Of a stretch of DNA of 64,000 nucleotides, positions 35,662-46,053 are shown in pieces. Position 1 is the first letter of the stretch, and every line of letters starts with the position of its first letter. The DNA is taken from assembly GCA_914767885.1 (NCBI GenBank), contig CAJZBQ010000002.1, positions 310,001 through 374,000 of the forward strand. The letters are read 5' to 3'. The position numbers were made by a program, and so were the translations under genes. The notes beneath the pieces are model-generated. The model did no database searches, was not told the DNA's origin, and saw only the letters and a program-made list of their open reading frames with translations. Origin of the DNA: Blepharisma stoltei (taxonomy: Eukaryota; Ciliophora; Heterotrichea; Heterotrichida; Blepharismidae).

Positions 35662-37548
35662 ATGAGAAGGCTCATAGGATCGATTACAAATATGGCAGCG
35701 GCTAACAACGCACAGCTTTACGCCCAATTTCATGGTGCCCTAAAAGGAGCTGAACAAGGCGCAGTCGTGACTCGTTTTCCTCCAGAGCCAAGCGGATATC
35801 TACACATTGGCCACATAAAGGCTGCAATGCTGAACTTCCACTACGCCAAAATGTATGGTGGCAGAATGCTTCTGAGATTTGACGACACAAACCCAAGCAA
35901 GGAAAACGACGACTTCGTCCAAAATATCATACAAGACCTGGAGAAGCTTGAAATCTACCCTGACGCAGTTTCTCATACCTCTGATTACTTTGAATTGATG
36001 CAGGTAAAGATAAGAGAGCTGATTGCTTCTGGCCACGCTTATATGGACAATACAGATGTAGAAGTGATGAGAAAAGAAAGGTTTGATGGGGTTGAGAGCA
36101 AGTGCAGGAACCAAACTGTTGAAGAAAACTTAGCAATTTTTGACGAGTTTGTACTGGGGCATAGACCAGAATACTGTGTAAGAGCGAAAATTGATATGCA
36201 GTGCCCTAATAAGTGCATGAGAGATCCTGTGTTCTATAGGCAAAATGATATACCTCACTTGAAAACTGGGAGCAAATATAAGGTGTACCCGACTTATGAC
36301 TTCGCTTGCCCAATTGTGGACTCTATTGAAGGAGTAACTCATACTTTGAGGACAAGCGAGTATAATGACAGAAATCCAATGTTTAATTGGGTTATTGGAA
36401 AGCTTAACCTAAGGCCAGTCCATATCCACGATTTCTCTAAGCTAAACCTCGTGAACACTGTTCTTAGCAAGCGAAAACTCCAGAAATTAGTTGACACTGG
36501 AGTCGTTGAAGGTTGGTTTGACCCAAGATTCCCAACAGTCCAAGGAATTCTCAGAAGAGGCCTCCAAATCAAAACTTTGAAAGAGTTCATGCTAAAGCAA
36601 GGCCACTCTAAAAATACAGTGTTTATGGACTGGTCCGATCTCTGGGCTGACAACAAAAAAGTGATTGATCCTATCGCTCCAAGATATACTGCAATTTCAG
36701 CTGAAACCCCATGTCTTATCAATCTAATAAACGGACCAGCAGAGCCATATGAAGAAGAACACCCAGTTCACGATAAAAATGCTGAGCTCGGCACTAAAAG
36801 AGTTACATACTCAAATAAAGTTTTAATAGAACTGGAAGACGCAAAAGAAATCAACCCTAACGAGAAAATCACTTTAATGAAATGGGGTAACGTCGTCATT
36901 GACTCAATACAAGAAAACCAAACAGAAACCTTCAGAGGTGTCCCACTAAAATACATCCTTGAAGGCCATCTTGTATTGGACGACAAAGATTTCAAAAAAA
37001 CCAAAAAATTGACTTGGCTGTCTGCAATTGACGATAAAATCGCCCCAGCATCTTTGGTAGAGTTTGACGTTTTAATTACAAAGGCTAAGCTAGAAGAAGA
37101 TGATGACTTTGATGCACTTATTAACCGTAATTCAAGGTTTGAAACCAAAGCCTTTGCAAGTTTCGATATAAAGAATCTTAGACCTGATGCAGTTATTCAG
37201 TTAGAAAGAAGAGGGTTTTATAGAGTTGATGCTCAGAGAGACTCATCGGTGCTATTTTTCATTCCTGATGGAAGGACTAAGTCAATGAGCGTTCTTGGAG
37301 GAAAAGTTGACCAAAAATTAGCGATGAAAGGAAGTGAGGCTGCACAACCATCAAAAAAACAGCAGCAAAGGCAAGAGAAGAAGGCAAAACAAAAGAAGGC
37401 TGAAGAGTCAAAAGAAGAGAGCAAGCAGGAGAAAGAGCAAATACCAGAAGTAGCAAAGAAGGTGCAAGAGTCTAAAGAAGACCAGAAGCATGAGGAGAAA
37501 GAGCAAGCAGAAGTGGCAAAGCCTCAAGAGGAGAAGAAGCAGGAATAA
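35662..37548 (+). CDS. Glutamyl-tRNA synthetase, cytosolic
   Basis: 628 aa with no insert (or 618 aa if MAAANNAQ at 35692 is the start). The class I catalytic domain has VVTRFPPEPSGYLHIGHIKA (HIGH motif), LRFDDTNPSKE, DFACPIVDSIEGVTHTLR and VLSKRKLQ (KMSKS-equivalent). The anticodon-binding region contains EAQ-type beta-barrel sequence. It is of the eukaryotic GluRS/GlnRS group; DPVFYR and RTSEYNDR fit GluRS better, but GlnRS is not fully excluded. The Lys/Glu/Gln-rich C-terminal 90 residues resemble appended RNA- or complex-binding tails. It charges tRNA in the cytoplasm. Confidence 0.9.
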   Translation: MRRLIGSITNMAAANNAQLYAQFHGALKGAEQGAVVTRFPPEPSGYLHIGHIKAAMLNFHYAKMYGGRMLLRFDDTNPSKENDDFVQNIIQDLEKLEIYPDAVSHTSDYFELMQVKIRELIASGHAYMDNTDVEVMRKERFDGVESKCRNQTVEENLAIFDEFVLGHRPEYCVRAKIDMQCPNKCMRDPVFYRQNDIPHLKTGSKYKVYPTYDFACPIVDSIEGVTHTLRTSEYNDRNPMFNWVIGKLNLRPVHIHDFSKLNLVNTVLSKRKLQKLVDTGVVEGWFDPRFPTVQGILRRGLQIKTLKEFMLKQGHSKNTVFMDWSDLWADNKKVIDPIAPRYTAISAETPCLINLINGPAEPYEEEHPVHDKNAELGTKRVTYSNKVLIELEDAKEINPNEKITLMKWGNVVIDSIQENQTETFRGVPLKYILEGHLVLDDKDFKKTKKLTWLSAIDDKIAPASLVEFDVLITKAKLEEDDDFDALINRNSRFETKAFASFDIKNLRPDAVIQLERRGFYRVDAQRDSSVLFFIPDGRTKSMSVLGGKVDQKLAMKGSEAAQPSKKQQQRQEKKAKQKKAEESKEESKQEKEQIPEVAKKVQESKEDQKHEEKEQAEVAKPQEEKKQE

Positions 37549-37597
37549 TAAATCTAAATATCAATGACTTCTAGCACGTCTTTTCTTAATATATTTA

Positions 37598-37893
37598 CTA
37601 TCCCCTCTATCAGCAGGCAAAAATTATCTGAAAAATCCTATTTTAGCAAAAAAAACGCTCTTTATAGTAAAACAAAATTATTATATAAAATTTTTATATA
37701 TAAGTTATAGCTATTAATTAGCTAACTTTGTTGAGTTTTAATAGATTGTATTCTAAAATTTGAATTCGCAAATTAAGTTAATTATTCTTTTCCATATTTT
37801 TAGTATCCCAATTTTTTGAATTTTAAAAAAAAGTTTACTATAAATTTATATATAATTTTTTTTTAATTTCCTGAGTGAGTCGTCGGGAAGTTA
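37598..37893 (+). mobile_element. Decayed M1 copy, intergenic
   Basis: Flanked by TTA (37595-37597, 37891-37893). It keeps the M1 body order, with AGCTATTAATTAGCTAACTT and GAATTCGCAAATTAAGTTAA, but the caps and hairpin have decayed. The rest of this 565-bp gap is plain AT-rich DNA. Confidence 0.68.
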
Positions 37894-38113
37894 ATATCAA
37901 TCCATCAAGCCTTCCATAACATTTTTTTTCTAAATTCCGTAATTTCCATTATTTTCCCATAAATAATAAATATTTATATTCTAAAAATTATTCAATTTAA
38001 TATCCTCTCAGCCGCCTTATTCACAAACCTTCTTCTCTCTTCATCTTTTTAAGCTGGCTTTAAAACAGTTTTAATCATGATATAGAAATCGCTTATTATC
38101 CGTTTTTATAAAG

Positions 38114-41100
38114 ATGTCGAATTCAGAACCTCAATCGTTCATAGTTACCCCTGAGGAGTTAGGCCAAATGTTTGACCAAGATAACATACGAAATGGCAAA
38201 AGTCTTGAAAAATTTCAAAATTTACACGGAGTCTCAGGTCTTTGCAAAGGATTGCTCACAAGCCCTACCAAAGGTATAAGTTCCAGCCCACTTGATCTCA
38301 GCCTCCGTGAAAAATTCTACGGGAATAACCACCCTTATGTAAGAAAGCGTACCTCAATTTTAGAATTTATTTTTGACAGCCTTCAGGACACTGTTTTACA
38401 AATCCTCATAGTCGCCGCAATTATTTCCCTCGTAATCGGGATCATTGAAGACCCTACCTCTGGCTGGCTTGAAGGGGCAGCAATTTTGCTTGCTGTGTTT
38501 ATTGTTGTGTGCGTAACTGCCACAAATGACTATGTAAAAAAGAAGGCCATAAATAAAATGGCATTCGGTTCGAGAGAAATTAGCTTTGCTAAATTTTCTC
38601 TCCCTCATGGAATTTTATTTATGGGGTTAGGTTTTCACTCGAGAAATTCTGGACACAGCAATAGCAGTTTAACTCTGGGGATAACCAGAGGAACTGCTTC
38701 TCAGTCCTCTCAAGATTTCGGGCTTTTACTCTCAGCACATCTCCACGGGAAGATGACCCTCAGGCGGAACACGCGCAGGAGCTGAGCCGAGACAAGGGCG
38801 ACAGCATCGCGCCGGGTGAGACGTGCAGCAAGGGCTGGTGAAACAGGAGCTGATAGAAGGCTTGGCCAGGGCTGACCTGTTCCAAGATGGCTCGCCTACG
38901 TCACTAGTTTTGCCATAGGCCCTTTTGGGCTGCGGCACTAGACACCTTAAACACCAGATAATTAAGTTAAGTTAAGTAAAAGAAGGCCAGTTTATCAAGC
39001 TGAACGTAGAGACAAATCTTCATAACGTAATCGTAACTCGTGATGGGATCGAAAAAGAAATACCTGCAAAGGATATTTTGACAGGTGATCTAATTTATGT
39101 TTCGCCTGGAGAGGTCTTTTGTGTAGATGGGATATTGATTAGAGGAAATGGGCTGAGCGTAGATGAAAGCTCAATAACTGGAGAAAGCAAGCTGATGAAC
39201 AAACAAGTGGTAAGGGCTGGTGATACAGACACTGACCCATTTTTGATTTCGGGAGCCAAAATAAATCAAGGGAATGGAGTCATGCTAGTATGCGCAGTTG
39301 GAAAATATTCAGTGTTAGGGAAAAACAGAAGCATGATGAACCAAGTTGAAGAAGAAGCAGAAACTCCTTTGCAGGAAAGGCTTGGAGAAATGGCGACTAA
39401 TATTGGGAAGATTGGGTTTATTGCTGGGACTTTGCTGTCACTTGTGCTGATTGCTCATTTGTCGTATGATGCAATCAGACAAGAGCAATGGGGAGCTAGT
39501 GAATGGGAAGGCCTTGTGTCATCAATTATCCTCGGTATCACAATCTTGGTCGTAGCTATCCCAGAAGGTCTTCCTCTCGCTCTTACACTTGCAATGGCCT
39601 ATTCCATTCTTCGCATGAAGAAAGACAATATCTTTGTAAGGCACCTAAGAGGCTGTGAAGTAATGGGCGCTTCCACAAACATTTTGTCAGACAAAACTGG
39701 CACTCTGACTCAGAATAAAATGACAGTCACCTGTGCTATGTTTTATAACCAGTTTTTCAGCGACGCTGAATGTGACGAGCTCCCAATCGAATGCAAAAAA
39801 ATGATAGCCGAGTCAGTCGCCAGAAATACCACAGCTTTTATTACAACTAGAGACGATGGGAAAAGAGAGCTTGTCGGCGACAGGACTGAATGTGCCTTAT
39901 TAATGATGACTAGCAAATGGAACTTAGATTATCACCTATACAGAGTCCCAGAGCAGCAGAAACTTCAATGGGCTTTTGATTCCAGAAGCAAAAGAATGAC
40001 TACTGTTTATGAAATTGATAGTGGCGTCAGAGTTTATACGAAAGGAGCTGGAGAAGTTATATTGGACCAATGCTGCTATATTGCAACTTCTGCGAATCAG
40101 AAAGAAATCCTTACCCCTGAAAAGAAAGCAGAAATCAGAGAAGCGATAAGGAACTTTTCAAATGACAGCTTAAGAGTTTTAAGCATCGCTTATAATGCTA
40201 CAAACTGGTCGTTACTAGGAGCTGACAGCACAGATCCAAAAGTTTCTCAAGAAGCTTGTGAAAATGGATTAGTTTTCTTAGGAATTGTAGGGATTGAAGA
40301 CCCATTAAGACCAGAAGCCAGAAAATCAGTCATACAGGTCCAAAACGCAGGTGTCACAGTAAGGATGGTCACAGGCGACTCTATGGAAACTGCAGTTAAG
40401 ATTGCAAGACAATGTCATATTCTTGATGATGATATTTCTGATCAAGAAATCAATGAATATGCTATGGAAGGGGCAGAATTCAGACAAAGAGTTGGAGGAT
40501 TAAGAACAGTCACTGATGAAGAAGGCAAACTCCTCAATTTCCAAGTGGGAAATATGGACGCTTTTGTGGTTGTGGCTCAAAAACTCAGAGTTATTGCAAG
40601 ATGCTCACCTGAAGACAAACTCTTAATGGTTATTGGCTTAAGAGCAATGGGAGAAGTTGTGGGAGTCACTGGAGATGGCTCAAACGACGCTCCAGCTTTG
40701 AAGCAAAGTGATATTGGCCTCGCTATGATGTCAGGTACTCCACTTGCTAAAGAAAGCGCTGATATCATTTTATTAGACGACAATTTTGACAGTGTTTTGA
40801 AATCAGTCAAATGGGGAAGAAATGTATATGCAAGCATTAGAAAATTCGTGCAATTCCAGCTTACGATAACAATTAAGATTTAATTATAGTGTTTAAGGTG
40901 TCTAACATCACTGCCACTAAAGAGCCTGAGCCTGAGTCAAAGTGGTTGTGTCGCAAGCATTTCCGATCTATAGATTGGCCACTACCAAATAAACCGCTGC
41001 CATCCTGATCAATGTCTCTCATCAGCGCGATACCGTCGCTCTCCCTAACTCAGCTCCGACGCGTGCCCTGAGGGTCACCTTTCTCGGTTGTGTTGAGTGG

Positions 41101-42328
41101 GAACCCTGAGACTTATGAATGCCTGGAGCAGCGCCCTAATCCTATACGACTAAAAGTTCAACCGCTATTCCTGTACAGAAGTTCTCGAGGTAAACCAAAC
41201 CCATAATAAAATTTCATATGAGAGAAAAAATAAGCAGAGCTAATTTCACTTAAACCTAATGCCATTTTATTCATGCAATCCCAGCTTACAGTAAACCTTG
41301 TCGCTCTCATTATGAGCATCGTTGGTGCTTTAACTGTTGAAGAGTCTCCATTAACAGCTGTCCAAATGCTCTGGGTCAACCTAATTATGGACTCAATGGC
41401 TGCACTCGCACTGGCAACTGAGCCTCCTACAGACGGTTTACTTTCCTCAAAGCCTTTTGGCAGAAACAATGAGTCAATAATAACCCCTGACATGTACATA
41501 ACAGTGGTTTCCCAAGCAATTTATCAAATTGCTGTCCTTATGATCATTTTATTCTTACTCCCCCCCCTCCGTGAGTGAACAAAAAAATTTTGTTCACTCA
41601 CGGAGGGGGGGGCAATTAAATTTTTTTTGTTTTAAAAAATTTATATATAAATTTTATAAAAAATATTTTTTTTCGAAATTTAAAAAAATCCTAATTCGCA
41701 AAAATTGGAAAGCAAAAATTAATTTAATTATAAAATTTATGTTTTAAAAACCAATTCGTTCAAAATTAAATAGAATTAGCTCTAGATTTCATTATACTAA
41801 TTATCATTTATATATCAAAATTTTTTTCCATAAAAAATTTTTGTTCACGGAGGGTGGGTTTTTGGGCAAAAAAATAGCGATTTTTCTAATGGTTTTATTC
41901 ACTCACGGGGGGGGGAGTTAGGCCCTATGATCTTCAATATTGAATATGGATGGGGAAATGAGGAGTGGACTGAGGAAAACGGGATGCATTTCACAATATT
42001 TTTCCATGTATTCGTCATGATGCAAGTTTTCAATGAAATTAACTGCAGAAAACTCTCATTAAATGAGTGGAACTTGTTCAAAGGGTTCTTCAACAACTGG
42101 ATGTTTGTTGGCATTATTGTGTTTACCATTGCTTTCCAGATGATTCTGGTTCAGTTTGGAGGGCAAACTCTTAAATGCTCAGCGCTGAGCCTGGAATTTC
42201 ATGCTATTTGTATAGCAATAGGTGCAGCTTGTTTAATAGTTGCTTTAATTGTGAGAATGATTGTTTGTTTAATTAGAAAGTCGAAGAAAAGAGATGAAGA
42301 TCTTGAAACTGTGGGATTGCTAGCTTAG
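38114..42328 (+). CDS. P-type Ca2+-ATPase, plasma-membrane type (PMCA, IIB)
   Basis: About 994 aa after removing three inserts (442, 425, 363 bp). Landmarks in order: N-terminal TM pair (ILIVAAIISLVIGI, AAILLAVFIVVCVTA), TGES-equivalent ITGESK, the PEGLPLALT ion site in TM4, phosphorylation motif SDKTGTLTQNK, KGAGEVIL nucleotide-binding loop, MVTGD, TGDGSNDAPALK, QFQLTVNLVALI and MLWVNLIMDSMAALALATEP in TM5-6, then four more TMs. The order and VNLIMD residues place it with PMCA pumps that export Ca2+ using ATP. The C-terminal tail is short, without a clear calmodulin-binding helix. It is the most heavily interrupted typical enzyme gene here. Confidence 0.94.
38537..38978 (+). mobile_element. 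S1 retroposon-like insert, 442 bp, in Ca2+-ATPase gene
   Basis: Starts ATAAATAAAATGGCATTCGG, ends with TTAAG repeats, and carries GGGTGAGACGTG, CAAGATGGCTCG and ACGTCACTAGTTTT. Target-like copies AAAAGAAGGCCA occur on both sides, but differ by two A residues. Only removal between GTA repeats (38534-38536, 38976-38978) restores NDYVKEGQFIKLNVE. Confidence 0.87.
40865..41289 (-). mobile_element. S1 retroposon-like insert, 425 bp, in Ca2+-ATPase gene
   Basis: Minus-strand copy homologous to the one at 38537 over its 5' 150 bp (ATAAAATGGCATTAGG on the minus strand). Flanked by TGCAATTCCAGCTTAC (40849-40864) and TGCAATCCCAGCTTAC (41274-41289). Excision restores KFVQFQLTVNLVALI. Confidence 0.87.
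41558..41920 (-). mobile_element. M1 MITE, 363 bp, in Ca2+-ATPase gene
   Basis: Flanked by TTA (41555-41557, 41918-41920), hairpin at the left. Excision gives ILFLGPMIFNIEYGWG in frame. Confidence 0.9.
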
Positions 42329-42560
42329 ATAATTAATAACACTTTTTTCTAATAAATAGATTGCGCAATTGAATCACTATTTTAAGGTATGATAGGGAAA
42401 TTAAAGCTTGGGTACTTTAGAGCTTTTTCCCAAATGCTCATCAAGAACGCACAAAGTCTTAATTGCTGAATTTTGAAGGAGAATTTAGATTCAACACTTT
42501 ATTTTACAGTGATAATAAAACCAAAATCTATTCGTAAAATTTTATTTGTAAATATTGAAT

Positions 42561-43058
42561 TTAATCTTTCTCTTCGAGGCTGATAAGCATCTCACTCCCC
42601 TCCTTGACAAACAAAAAATTTTGTTCGCTTACGAAGGCGATTCATTTTTTTTAAAAACAATTATATAAATTTTATAGTAAAATTTTCTTTTTCCAAATTT
42701 AAAAAATTTCAATTTGCAAAAAATTTGTAAAATTTATGTTTTAAAATGCAATTTACTCGAAATTAAAAAGAATTAGCTTGAGATTTCTTATACTAATTAA
42801 ACTTATATGTCATTTTTTTGTTTTTGGGCAAAAATAGGAATTTTTCCAATGGTTTTGTTTGCTCACGGAGGGCGAGTCAGGCTTTTTTTGTGGAACTCCA
42901 AACTTCTTCCTCATGATGCAAAAGAGAATTATCGCAATTGTTAATAAAATTGCAAATACAAAACCTAAAAATACTCCGAGTTCTGCATTAGTATATGCTT
43001 CAGCTCTATTTATATATGCTAAAAATAGAATAAGTGTCAATGACTTTAAGCTTGACAT
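42561..43058 (-). CDS. Small single-pass membrane protein, 70 aa
   Basis: A 70-aa protein after removing a 285-bp M1-derived insert. Signal peptide MSSLKSLTLILFLAYINRAEA, short luminal part YTNAELGV, one TM helix (FLGFVFAILLTIAIILFCI), basic stop-transfer MRKKFG and a tail KPEMLISLEEKD. It is a type I topology. No family recognised. Removal of the insert changes the C-terminus from an M1-encoded stretch to the acidic tail and gives a whole codon number. Confidence 0.7.
42595..42879 (-). mobile_element. Decayed M1 copy, 285 bp, in small membrane-protein gene
   Basis: Flanked by TCA (42592-42594, 42877-42879), i.e. no TA. The left hairpin is still readable (CTCCTTGACAAACAAAAAAT, GTTCGCTTACGAAGG). 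Confidence 0.8.
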
Positions 43059-43713
43059 TTTATAATTATAGGAAATAATGTAAGTAAAATAAATAGAAAA
43101 TTTATATTAAAATGTAATTATTAAAACCTAAAATAGTAATTAAGAAATGAATGGATAATTTTTCTATGGTTCATTTAAGGCAAGGAAAGAGAAATTTTTC
43201 TGTCTGGAAAAGAAGATCTAAAATATTGTTATATCTAATTTGAGAAAAGAAATAAGATGCTAATTATTAATTCTTTATAATTTTAGTCTTAGTCAAAACT
43301 CTTTTTGCATTACTGATCAGCAAACTTGTCTGCTATTAGTTCAATGCATTATCCTAACCCAAATAAATCTATTTGAAATATAATTAATCTTAATCTCCTG
43401 ATACGATTGCTAATTTCTGATATATAGGCATTCATATTCAGTAAAAAATTCAGTCAATTTTCCATTTCTATTATTTTATATTACCATAACCAAATAAGTA
43501 TTAAAAGCTGCCATAGACAATTAACTAGCCTACAATACAATTTAACATTAAAAATCCCCCAAAATTAAAACGCTCCCCAACTTTCTCGAATTAAATTTTA
43601 TTTTGCATTTTTTATGTTACATCTGAAATTCCCTATTTAAAAAACGGACTTCCAGAAACTGTCATGGTTCTTAATTTTTTGAAATTCCATATTGGTTTAT
43701 AATCTTTTTATAT
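43059..43713. other. Intergenic, nothing recognised
   Basis: 655 bp of AT-rich DNA upstream of the kinase gene. I see no coding frame, MITE end or direct repeat of note. Confidence 0.5.
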
Positions 43714-44742
43714 ATGGGTAATATTTGTGGCCATTCCATAGAAAAAACCTCTCGTCCAAAATCCTCTTCTTATTTAAAATACGTTGAAAATCCAATCGTC
43801 CATGACTTCAGGATCCTTAGACCCTTAGGTCAAGGAGGATTCGGGAAAGTGTTCCTGGTCGAGCAACGCAGCACTAAACAGACCTACGCATTAAAATGCA
43901 TAGAAAAACTTATGCTTAAACAAAAACATTGTCAAAATAAAGCTGTGATGGAGCGAAACATCCTCCGCGATGTGGAGAGTCCATTCATAGTAAACCTTCA
44001 CTATTCATTTCAAACAGCTTCCAAGCTCTGTTTGGTCATGGACTACATGGAGGGAGGGACTCTATTTTCGCTTTTGCAAAAGCAGAGAAAAATTAGTGAA
44101 GACCAAGCCCGATATTTTGCTGCACAAATTGTCCTTGGGCTAGAAGCCCTCCATGACCATGATATCGTGCATAGAGACATCAAGCCTGAAAACATTCTTT
44201 TAGATGAGCACGGACACGTTAAATTGACTGATTTTAATGTGTCGGATAAAGCAAGCTCCAATTCAAGCTCATACTCAGGGACAATAGAATATATACCCCC
44301 TGAAGTAATTAATCACGATATACATAACAAACAAGTTGATTATTGGGGGTTAGGAGTTGTTTTGTATGAAATGCTTATGGGGTTGCCGCCTTTTGTAGCC
44401 CTGAATAAGAAACTGCTTGTCGAGAAAATTCTGACAGAGGAACCAAGGTTTGGTTCAAGTGTGTCTGAAGACGCAAAAGATCTGATTTTGCGATTACTGA
44501 AAAAAGACCCAAAGGAGAGACCAAGCCAAATTTCTGAAATAAAATCACACAAATTTTTCAGCGGTTTGGATTGGGATCATTTGTTGGAAAAAAGCTGGGA
44601 GGTCCCAACTAATTCTAAGGATTTAGTGAGGACGGCTTATATCAGCGAAATTTCGAACGATGAAGATGAAGTTGATGATCCGGAATTCGATTACGATGAC
44701 TTTGACTATTGCCGAACACAAGAGGTCCTTAAGGGCCTCTAA
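43714..44742 (+). CDS. AGC-type Ser/Thr kinase (STK32/YANK-like)
   Basis: 342 aa without inserts. MGNICG at the N-terminus is a consensus for N-myristoylation with a nearby Cys for palmitoylation, so membrane association is likely. Kinase motifs: GQGGFGKVFL, YALKCI, HRDIKPENILLDEHGHVKLT, DFNVSDK in place of DFG, and GTIEYIPPEV. The DFN, ILLDEHGHV and N-terminal MG are typical for STK32/YANK kinases. The acidic C-terminus (NDEDEVDDPEFDYDDFDY) is unusual and lacks a clear hydrophobic motif. Confidence 0.88.
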   Translation: MGNICGHSIEKTSRPKSSSYLKYVENPIVHDFRILRPLGQGGFGKVFLVEQRSTKQTYALKCIEKLMLKQKHCQNKAVMERNILRDVESPFIVNLHYSFQTASKLCLVMDYMEGGTLFSLLQKQRKISEDQARYFAAQIVLGLEALHDHDIVHRDIKPENILLDEHGHVKLTDFNVSDKASSNSSSYSGTIEYIPPEVINHDIHNKQVDYWGLGVVLYEMLMGLPPFVALNKKLLVEKILTEEPRFGSSVSEDAKDLILRLLKKDPKERPSQISEIKSHKFFSGLDWDHLLEKSWEVPTNSKDLVRTAYISEISNDEDEVDDPEFDYDDFDYCRTQEVLKGL

Positions 44743-44833
44743 ACGCCTTATATATAGTAATTTAACCGATAACTCACTAATTTTGGCTTAATTAATTAAT
44801 ATTTTTTAAATCCTAGGCTCTGAAATATATTTA

Positions 44834-45307
44834 ATGCAGGCTTCAACAACAGAGAATTTAGAGCAAAAATTAATTGAAGAAAACGAGAAGCTCCTAAAGC
44901 AATTATACGACATACAAGAGTCAATTGACCAACAAAATTCAATGGCTGAAGCGATTGAGAATGACACAAAAAAATTAAAACTAATGCTGCCTTTTGCTCA
45001 ACTTTTTACAAATTGCTCTGTAAAAGAGCCTTCAGAACCTGTTAAATATGCGAGAAATATTCTTAATGAACTGAAAAGAATCCGTGAAGCTATTGCAGAG
45101 GAATCTGAGGATATACAGAAGCTTGAAAATGAAAAAGCAAGCTTAAAAGAATATGAAGCCCAGCTCAATAAAGACTTGGAGCCTTTTCAAGAGAAGCCAG
45201 TAGGAAATATCTCTCCAAGGAAAACTATTATGCAAGAAATCAAAGAAAGCAAGAAGAAAACTGTGAAGGGCTACAATTACAAGACAATTCATGGTAATAA
45301 AACATAA
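44834..45307 (+). CDS. Small coiled-coil protein
   Basis: 157 aa without inserts. Coiled coil from residue 8 to 40 (LEQKLIEENEKLLKQLYDIQ) and again from 75 to 120 (ILNELKRIREAIAEESEDIQ), with a basic end SKKKTVKGYNYKTIHGNKT. It contains no recognisable domain. It lies 91 bp downstream of the STK32-like gene on the same strand. Confidence 0.78.
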   Translation: MQASTTENLEQKLIEENEKLLKQLYDIQESIDQQNSMAEAIENDTKKLKLMLPFAQLFTNCSVKEPSEPVKYARNILNELKRIREAIAEESEDIQKLENEKASLKEYEAQLNKDLEPFQEKPVGNISPRKTIMQEIKESKKKTVKGYNYKTIHGNKT

Positions 45308-45448
45308 ATGAGATTTTTAGAATAACTATTTGCAATTAGATGCCAATATTTTTCATTTTATCTGTTAAAGATATTAAAAGACCTTTTTTCATCTTTAATA
45401 ACAGGAGCACTCTGAATTTCAACAATTGCATATTTTTTCAATATAAAT

Positions 45449-45830
45449 AAAATGGCATTTGGCTCCAGAGAAATTTAGATTTGCTAATTTTTTCTTCCTC
45501 ATGGAATTTTATTATGGGATTGGGCTTTTTCTTGGAGAACTTCTAAGCAGTAACAGCGGTTCAACTTTGGTCATAAAGCCAGTAAACTGTTCCAAGAGTG
45601 TCAAGAGGCTTAAAGCTTTTCCTTTCATCACGCCCCGAGAAAGGCAACCCTCAAGCGGAGCATGCGCAGGAGCTGAGTATGGCAAAGCAAATGAAACTCA
45701 CCTCTTGAGGCTTTCTGGCAGTGTGAAGGTGTAACTTGTTTAGGATAGTCAGTCTCAAATATGGCGTGGCATCAGAATCTCCGTGACTTCACTACTTGGA
45801 GTTAAAAGGGTGGGCTGCAGCCTAGTCACT
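45449..45830 (+). mobile_element. S1 retroposon-like copy, intergenic
   Basis: Starts ATAAAATGGCATTTGGCTCC, homologous to the S1 copies in the Ca2+-ATPase gene over 120 bp, and has the 3' module ATATGGCG, CGTGACTTCACTAC, AAAAGGGTGGGCTGCAGCC. I did not find a clear target duplication. Confidence 0.75.
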
Positions 45831-45860
45831 TACTAATGAAGATAGCACTTTAAGCAATAA

Positions 45861-46053
45861 TTCCCCCATCCGTGAGCAGTAAAAAAAAATATTGTACACT
45901 CACAGAGGAGTTTGTTTTTTTAAAAATTTATATTATAGAATTTATTTTTTCAAACTTTAAAAAAATCTCAGTTCGATATAATTTTAAAGCAAATATTGAT
46001 TGAATTTATCAAGTTTATGCTTTAAAATGGGTATTATGACGGAGGAGTGGTAA
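45861..46053 (-). mobile_element. Truncated, decayed M1 copy, 193 bp
   Basis: Flanked by TAA (45858-45860, 46051-46053). Left end CCCCCATCCGTGAGCAGT and its inverted partner are present; the body is shortened. It overlaps the 3' end of the GTPase-like gene; if excised, that gene ends downstream at 45822 instead of 46015. Confidence 0.6.

Noticed and set aside
35702-37424. Several minus-strand ORFs opposite the tRNA synthetase
   Set aside because: They are antisense shadows of a strongly conserved gene.
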